The position numbers and the translations under genes are program-made. This document shows, piece after piece, positions 5,974 through 10,917 of a stretch of 10,917 bases of DNA. The notes under the pieces were generated by a model. The model was not told the origin of the DNA and made no database searches. It saw nothing but the letters and a program-made list of their open reading frames with translations. Positions within the stretch are counted from its first letter, which is position 1. Each line of letters begins with the position of its first letter. Source of the stretch: an uncultured Burkholderiales bacterium (lineage in GTDB: Bacteria > Pseudomonadota > Gammaproteobacteria > Burkholderiales > Burkholderiaceae_E). Where the stretch lies: contig CAIKZV010000176.1 in NCBI GenBank assembly GCA_903831925.1, positions 1 to 10,917 of the forward strand. Direction: 5' to 3'.

Positions 5974-8900
5974 ATGACCACCTCACCGAGTTCGCCGATT
6001 GCCCGCCTGGGAGGCCTGCTGGCGACCGCGGTGATCGCTCTGGCGTGCGTGAGCGCAGTGGCCTATGCATCGGCGCGATATCTCCTGTGGTCCCGACTCG
6101 ATGCCTGGCGCCCTCAGATTGCTGCCCTGCTTGAAAGTCGGATCGGTCAGCGGGTCTCGATCGGCGCCTTGCATCCCGACTGGCAAGGCTGGGCGCCGTC
6201 GCTGAGCATCGATGATCTGCGTCTGATGAGCGCCGAAGGCGACCTGCATCTGTCGCTGGCGTCGGCGCATGCCAGCGTCGATTTGCGCGCGCTATGGCGC
6301 GGCGCGCCGACTTTTTCCCAGCTTCGCATCGAGCGCCCGGTGGTCGGTATCGAGCGGCTGTCCGGCCAGCGGCTGATGGTGGCGGGCCGCGTGCTCGACA
6401 ATTCCAATGTGCTCTTGCAGGCCGCGATCGGCTGGCTGCTCGAGCAGGACGGGCTGACGGTTCATGACCTGTCTGTGCGCTTTGTCGATCGGACCGGCGC
6501 GATGGCATCGCGACAGCTTGAGGGGGTCGACCTCGAGATCCGCAACCGTGGCCTGCATCATCAGGTGCTCGCATCGCTCGAGCGCCCGGCTCAAGGGCTT
6601 GAGGCCTTCAGGGCGGTGCTCGATTTCAGGCGACCCGACCATCGGGCGGCCGGTGACTGGAAGCGTTGGAAGGGTGATGCCTATCTGTCGCTGACCGGAT
6701 TGAATCTTTCAGGCTTCGACGCAGTCGCCCTCGCCGCAAACCAGCCATTACCGAAGGCGGTTACCACCGCGACCGGCGTGATCGATCAGCTCGCCTGGGC
6801 GGGTTTCGACAAGGGCGCCCTGATCGAGGCGAGTGCCAAGCTGCAAGCCAGTCCGCTGGCGTTCGATCTTGAGGCCGGGCATCTGGCGCTGCAGTCGCTG
6901 CAGGCCCAAGCACAACTCGCGCCGCGCGCCGAAGGCGGCTATCGCGTGCAGGTCACAGACCTGTCGGCAAGCGATCGTCATGGCTTTGCGATGGCGACAT
7001 CGGGTGATGCCGACATCACGCTGGATGCCCGAGGCCGCCTGCAGACTGCCCGGGCCATGCTTGCGCCGATCGATGCGGCTGCCGCGCTCGCGGCCGTCCG
7101 GCATCAGACGCTGGCTGCGCCCCTGGCGCAGCGTCTGCGCCCCTGGCAAGTGGCAGGCACTGTGCGGGACCTCGACCTGCAATGGGGTCCTCGACCCGAT
7201 GGGGCGGCGGGTCTTGAGGCGGGGGCAATCTTCGAGTCGCTGGCGCTTTGGCACCGACCGGCCGGCTCAAGCCGCAAGTCCCAGTCTGCCGAAACCCAAG
7301 GTTTTTCCGGGCTTTCAGGCTCCCTTCGCATTGCCCCCGACGGTGGCAAGGTGCTACTTCAAAGTCGGGATGCCACCCTGTACCTGCCGCCAGCGATGGC
7401 GCCTGAGCCGATCGGGTTCAATCGACTGGAGGGCGAGTTCGGCTGGCGCCGAGCCGGCGAGGACGGCCGCTCGAGGCTGACTGTTTCGGTACCCGGTTTG
7501 CGCTTCGCGAATGCCGATGCCGCCGGCGAGGTTCGCGCCGACTGGCGCGAGCAGCCAGGCGGGCCGGGGCGCCTGGCCTTGTCAGGCATGCTCGATCGCC
7601 TGGATGCCCGCAAGGTCGCTCGCTACCTGCCCAGGTCCTTGCCCGAAAGCCTGCGCAGCTGGCTGCGTGAAGCCCTTCTGGCCGGCAGCGCCGAGCAGGT
7701 CGGATTCTCGCTGGAGGGCAATCTGCGCGACTTTCCGTTTCGCCAGCGTGAGCAGGGGCACTTCCGGATTGCCGGGCGACTGAACGATGTCACGCTGGCT
7801 TTTCTGCCTGGCTGGCATGCCATCGACCAGATCAGCGCGAATCTGACGATCGATCGTGTGGCGGTCCTGATCGATGCGACATCCGCCCGCATGGGCAAGG
7901 TGCGCTTGGCGGATGTCAGGACTCGCATCAGCGATTACAGCGCTCCGGTGTTGAAGATCGACGGACGCGCGCTCGGCGCGGCGCAGGACATGCTCGGTGT
8001 GGTCGAAGCCAGCCCGGTCGGCCCAGGCATGGCCGCCTTCACCCGCAGTCTCCAGATCGACGGCAACGCCGAGCTCGATCTCGGTCTGAGCGTGCCGCTC
8101 GATGATGCCAGCCTGACCGCGATCACCGGACATCTTGAACTGCCGGGCAACGATGTCCGCCTGGACCATACGCTGGTCGATTTGACGGGTCTGCACGGCA
8201 GCCTGAGCTTCGACGAACGATCGCTCCAGCAGGCCGACCTTCGCGCCAGCGCGCTTGGCGGTCCGATCCGGATTCAGGCTCGGTCTACCGAGTCCGGGCG
8301 CACCCTTGTCGAGGCCACCGGGAGTTTCGATGCGGCGGGCCTTCGGCGGGTGGTCGACAATGCGCTGACTCGGCGAATCGCGGGCGGCACCGACTATCGC
8401 GCCGTCGTCGATATCGGGGGGCAGGACGCGACTCTGCAGTTCGATTCCGATCTGGTCGGTCTGGTCAGCAGCCTGCCGGCGCCCTTTGCCAAGGAGGCGG
8501 CTGAGGCCTGGTCGCTGCGAGTCGTGTCGCGGCCGATCGCTGCGCCGACGCAGGCGGCTCGTCCGTCGAAGGCCACCTCCTTTGGCGACCGGATCGACCT
8601 CACGCTGGGCAACACTGCGGCCATGAGCGTCGAGCGCGAGCGTGACGCCGGCAGTGATCGGATGATGATCCGTCGAGGCGGGGTTGCGATCGGCGCCGAG
8701 CCGGTCCTGCGCGACACCGGCCTGTCGGTGCTGGTGCGCGGCAGCGAACTCGATCTCGATGTCTGGCGAAATCTGCTCTCCGACAGCGAAATCGATCGGA
8801 TAAGAAGGAGCGGTGGTGATCGCCTGACCTCGGGCATGTCGATCGTGCCCGAGTTCGTGTCGGTGGTGGTCGATGATCTTCGTATCGGCGGCCAGCGCCT

Positions 8901-10011
8901 GCACGACGTGGTCTTTGGCGCCTCTCGGGTGGCCGAGCGCTGGCAGGCCAATATTGCGTCGCGCGAAGTCGAGGGCCACCTCAACTGGATCGATGCGGTG
9001 GCCGGTCAGCGCACCGGGACGATCGAAGGACAACTCGACCGGCTGATCCTGCCGCGTTCGCGCGAATCCGACGTCGAATCGGCCCTGTCGGTCACCTCGT
9101 CAATGCTGCCGGGTCTCAAGCTGGACGTGAACAGGCTGGTGCTGGGCGAGGTCGAACTCGGTCGTGTCGGGCTCGATGCAACCAACCGCGGCACAGCCGC
9201 CAGCCCGGTCTGGGACATCGATCGACTGACGCTCGACAACAGCGACTCGCGTGTCACCGGCCATGGCACCTGGGTCATGAATCCTGTCGCGATGTCACCC
9301 TCGTCTCCTGCTAACCCCTCGTCCCTGAGTGTCATCCCTGACGATGCCGCACGCGGTACGACGCTCGATTTCTCGATCGATATTGTCGACGCAGGAAAGC
9401 TGCTGACGCGCGTTGGTGTCAGGGACGCGCTCAAGGGTGGCAGCGGCACCTTCGACGGCAAGGTGCAATGGCGAGGCTCGCCCTTCGACATCGATGTGCA
9501 GACACTGTCGGGTGACCTGCAGCTCAAGCTCGGCGAAGGCGCGTTTCTGCGGGTCGATCCGGGCGTGGCCAAGCTGATCGGCGTGCTCAGTCTGAGTGCC
9601 TTGCCCAAACGACTGACCGGCGATTTCCGGGATGTCTTTGGCGAGGGCTTCGCCTTCGACACGATCAGAGGGAACATTGCGATCGACAAGGGCATTGCCC
9701 GCACCGATGACCTGATCATGCATGGCACCCAGGCCAACGTGACCCTGCGCGGCGAGGCTGACCTGGGTCGGGAAACCCAGCGGCTGCGGGTCGAGGTGGT
9801 GCCTGAGTTCAATGCCGGACTGGCGTCGGTCGCGGTCGGCGCGATGATCAATCCGGTCATTGGCCTGGGCACGCTTGCCGCGCAGTATGTGCTGCGAGGC
9901 CCCCTGCAGCAGGCGCTCGCCGTCGATGTCGACATCAACGGCAGCTGGGCCGATCCCGAGGTCCGCGAAAGAAGCCGTCAGACTCCCGGCGACCGTGCCA
10001 GGGAGCCCTAG
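5974..10011 (+). CDS. yhdP: YhdP-family AsmA-like envelope protein
   Basis: The 1345-residue protein has the YhdP plan: a short cytoplasmic N-terminus, one membrane anchor at about residues 12-33, then a very long beta-rich periplasmic region. The conserved C-terminal AsmA-like segment lies at about 1190-1300, including FLRVDPGVAKLIGVLSLSAL and DVFGEGFAFDTIRGN. E. coli YhdP (about 1266 residues) is one of three AsmA-like proteins (with TamB and YdbH) implicated in moving phospholipids between the inner and outer membranes; the same role is inferred here. A Ser/Pro-rich stretch at about 1102-1127 interrupts the region before the C-terminal domain. The ATG at 5974 is chosen because it lies just before the anchor; a TTG at 5935 would add 13 residues. 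Neither has a visible Shine-Dalgarno sequence. The Nit hydrolase follows after 47 bp on the same strand, as in many betaproteobacteria. Confidence 0.92.
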   Translation: MTTSPSSPIARLGGLLATAVIALACVSAVAYASARYLLWSRLDAWRPQIAALLESRIGQRVSIGALHPDWQGWAPSLSIDDLRLMSAEGDLHLSLASAHASVDLRALWRGAPTFSQLRIERPVVGIERLSGQRLMVAGRVLDNSNVLLQAAIGWLLEQDGLTVHDLSVRFVDRTGAMASRQLEGVDLEIRNRGLHHQVLASLERPAQGLEAFRAVLDFRRPDHRAAGDWKRWKGDAYLSLTGLNLSGFDAVALAANQPLPKAVTTATGVIDQLAWAGFDKGALIEASAKLQASPLAFDLEAGHLALQSLQAQAQLAPRAEGGYRVQVTDLSASDRHGFAMATSGDADITLDARGRLQTARAMLAPIDAAAALAAVRHQTLAAPLAQRLRPWQVAGTVRDLDLQWGPRPDGAAGLEAGAIFESLALWHRPAGSSRKSQSAETQGFSGLSGSLRIAPDGGKVLLQSRDATLYLPPAMAPEPIGFNRLEGEFGWRRAGEDGRSRLTVSVPGLRFANADAAGEVRADWREQPGGPGRLALSGMLDRLDARKVARYLPRSLPESLRSWLREALLAGSAEQVGFSLEGNLRDFPFRQREQGHFRIAGRLNDVTLAFLPGWHAIDQISANLTIDRVAVLIDATSARMGKVRLADVRTRISDYSAPVLKIDGRALGAAQDMLGVVEASPVGPGMAAFTRSLQIDGNAELDLGLSVPLDDASLTAITGHLELPGNDVRLDHTLVDLTGLHGSLSFDERSLQQADLRASALGGPIRIQARSTESGRTLVEATGSFDAAGLRRVVDNALTRRIAGGTDYRAVVDIGGQDATLQFDSDLVGLVSSLPAPFAKEAAEAWSLRVVSRPIAAPTQAARPSKATSFGDRIDLTLGNTAAMSVERERDAGSDRMMIRRGGVAIGAEPVLRDTGLSVLVRGSELDLDVWRNLLSDSEIDRIRRSGGDRLTSGMSIVPEFVSVVVDDLRIGGQRLHDVVFGASRVAERWQANIASREVEGHLNWIDAVAGQRTGTIEGQLDRLILPRSRESDVESALSVTSSMLPGLKLDVNRLVLGEVELGRVGLDATNRGTAASPVWDIDRLTLDNSDSRVTGHGTWVMNPVAMSPSSPANPSSLSVIPDDAARGTTLDFSIDIVDAGKLLTRVGVRDALKGGSGTFDGKVQWRGSPFDIDVQTLSGDLQLKLGEGAFLRVDPGVAKLIGVLSLSALPKRLTGDFRDVFGEGFAFDTIRGNIAIDKGIARTDDLIMHGTQANVTLRGEADLGRETQRLRVEVVPEFNAGLASVAVGAMINPVIGLGTLAAQYVLRGPLQQALAVDVDINGSWADPEVRERSRQTPGDRAREP

Positions 10012-10048
10012 CCATCGCTCGCCATCCACAAGCACTCACCATTGAGCC

Positions 10049-10052
10049 GGAG
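10049..10052 (+). promoter_or_regulatory. Ribosome binding site of the carbon-nitrogen hydrolase gene
   Basis: GGAG (within CCGGAGA) ends 6 nt before the ATG at 10059 and supports that start. Confidence 0.6.
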
Positions 10053-10058
10053 ACTTCC

Positions 10059-10892
10059 ATGACTGCCGCAGATACCTCTCACAGCCTTCCGATTGCCGCG
10101 ATTCAGATGGTCTCGGCCGCCACGGTCGATGCCAACCTCGAGACCGCCGCCAGGCTGATCCGCCAGGCCGCCGAGGGCGGCGCGAGGCTGGTCGTGCTGC
10201 CCGAGTTTTTCTGCCTTCTCGGTCGCAAGGACACCGACAAGGTCGATATCCGCGAGCCTGCCAACGATGGCCCGATCCAGCGCTTTCTGGCCGATGTTGC
10301 CCGCGAGGCCGGCGTCTGGCTGATCGGCGGCACGGTGCCGATCGCCTCGCGCGAGCCGCGCCGCATCCTCAATACCTGTCTGATGCATCGACCCGACGGC
10401 ACGCTCGCCGCCCGCTACGACAAGATCCATCTCTTCGGTCTGCGTCGGGGCGAAGACCGCTTTGACGAGTCGGCCACGATCATGCCGGGCCGAACGCCGG
10501 TGGTCTGCGATCTGGTCGAGGCACAGGCCTCATGGCGCATCGGCCTGTCGGTCTGCTACGACCTGCGCTTTCCCGAGTATTACCGGGCGCTTGGCACGGT
10601 CGACCTGATCGTCGTGCCCTCGGCCTTCACCTATGTCACCGGTCAGGCTCACTGGGAAATCCTGCTGCGAGCCCGTGCGATCGAAAACCAGTGCTATGTG
10701 CTGGCGCCGGCGCAGGGCGGCCGACACGAGAACGGCCGGCGCACCTGGGGCGACACCATGCTGATCGACCCCTGGGGCGAGGTGCTCGCCCGGCTGCCCG
10801 AAGGCGAAGGCGTGGTGGCCGGCACCCTGTCGGCGGCGCGTATTGCCGAGGTGCGTGCGCAGCTGCCGGCGCTTGCCCATCGCACCCTGTAG
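10059..10892 (+). CDS. Carbon-nitrogen hydrolase, Nit (deaminated glutathione amidase-like) family
   Basis: The 277-residue protein is a complete nitrilase-superfamily enzyme of the Nit1/Nit2 type. The catalytic residues are visible: Glu49 in LPEF, Lys122 in YDKIHLF and the nucleophile Cys166 in SVCYDLRFPE. The segment GQAHWEILLRARAIEN (195-210) and the C-terminal WGDTMLIDPWGEVLA are typical of this branch. Characterised relatives cleave the amide of deaminated glutathione (E. coli YbeM, mammalian Nit1) or of alpha-ketoglutaramate (Nit2), so the likely role is cytoplasmic metabolite repair; sequence alone does not settle which substrate. The ATG has a GGAG site 6 nt upstream. The gene lies 47 bp after yhdP on the same strand and is probably in its operon. 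In related genomes tldD commonly follows; only 25 bp remain in this window, and they show nothing recognisable. Confidence 0.93.
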   Translation: MTAADTSHSLPIAAIQMVSAATVDANLETAARLIRQAAEGGARLVVLPEFFCLLGRKDTDKVDIREPANDGPIQRFLADVAREAGVWLIGGTVPIASREPRRILNTCLMHRPDGTLAARYDKIHLFGLRRGEDRFDESATIMPGRTPVVCDLVEAQASWRIGLSVCYDLRFPEYYRALGTVDLIVVPSAFTYVTGQAHWEILLRARAIENQCYVLAPAQGGRHENGRRTWGDTMLIDPWGEVLARLPEGEGVVAGTLSAARIAEVRAQLPALAHRTL

Positions 10893-10917
10893 TCCCGAAC
10901 TTGCGCATTTGCAGGCC

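Noticed and set aside
7582..9033. 483-codon minus-strand open frame opposite yhdP
   Set aside because: It lies wholly antisense to the YhdP coding region and its translation shows no recognisable domain, only composition typical of a shadow frame.
1..10917. Frequent GATCG and ATCGAT words across the window
   Set aside because: They arise largely from preferred Ile (ATC), Asp (GAT) and Arg/Ala codon junctions in the genes; no clustering or spacing pattern was evident by eye.

Overview
The window is about 10.9 kb of GC-rich, densely coded chromosomal DNA. Gene content and order (glnE, a YhdP-type AsmA-like protein, then a Nit-type carbon-nitrogen hydrolase) point to a Gram-negative proteobacterium, most likely a betaproteobacterium. 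That placement is inferred from synteny and protein character; no rRNA or other marker gene is present.

Layout, left to right. (1) 1-757, minus strand: most of a GHMP sugar kinase of the heptose-7-phosphate kinase (HddA-like) type, cut by the left edge. (2) 758-885: a divergent intergenic region with an exact 10-bp tandem repeat and a 6-bp-arm inverted repeat. (3) 886-2042, plus strand: two short CHR-family (chromate transporter) genes joined by a 4-nt ATGA overlap, together making one split transporter. (4) 2162-3118, plus strand: argC of the short type-2 family, with a good ribosome binding site. (5) 3124-5895, minus strand: glnE, the bifunctional glutamine synthetase adenylyltransferase/deadenylylase, whose stop codon is 5 bp from that of argC. 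(6) 5896-5973: a short divergent spacer containing a 12-bp perfect palindrome. (7) 5974-10011, plus strand: a long YhdP-like envelope protein. (8) 10059-10892, plus strand: a Nit-family amidase, 47 bp downstream and probably co-transcribed with yhdP. The remaining 25 bp hold nothing I can identify.

Functionally the genes are mostly housekeeping: arginine biosynthesis (ArgC), nitrogen control (GlnE), outer-membrane lipid homeostasis (YhdP) and metabolite repair (Nit hydrolase). The kinase probably belongs to a surface-sugar or sugar-nucleotide cluster continuing to the left. The CHR pair is a membrane anion transporter of unproven substrate. I found no mobile element, tRNA, rRNA, CRISPR array or clear phage gene, and nothing I would call a new biological system. 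The points most worth a second look are small regulatory-looking sequences in the two divergent spacers, a 25-codon ORF overlapping the argC start, and family-level oddities in the CHR pair, ArgC and YhdP.
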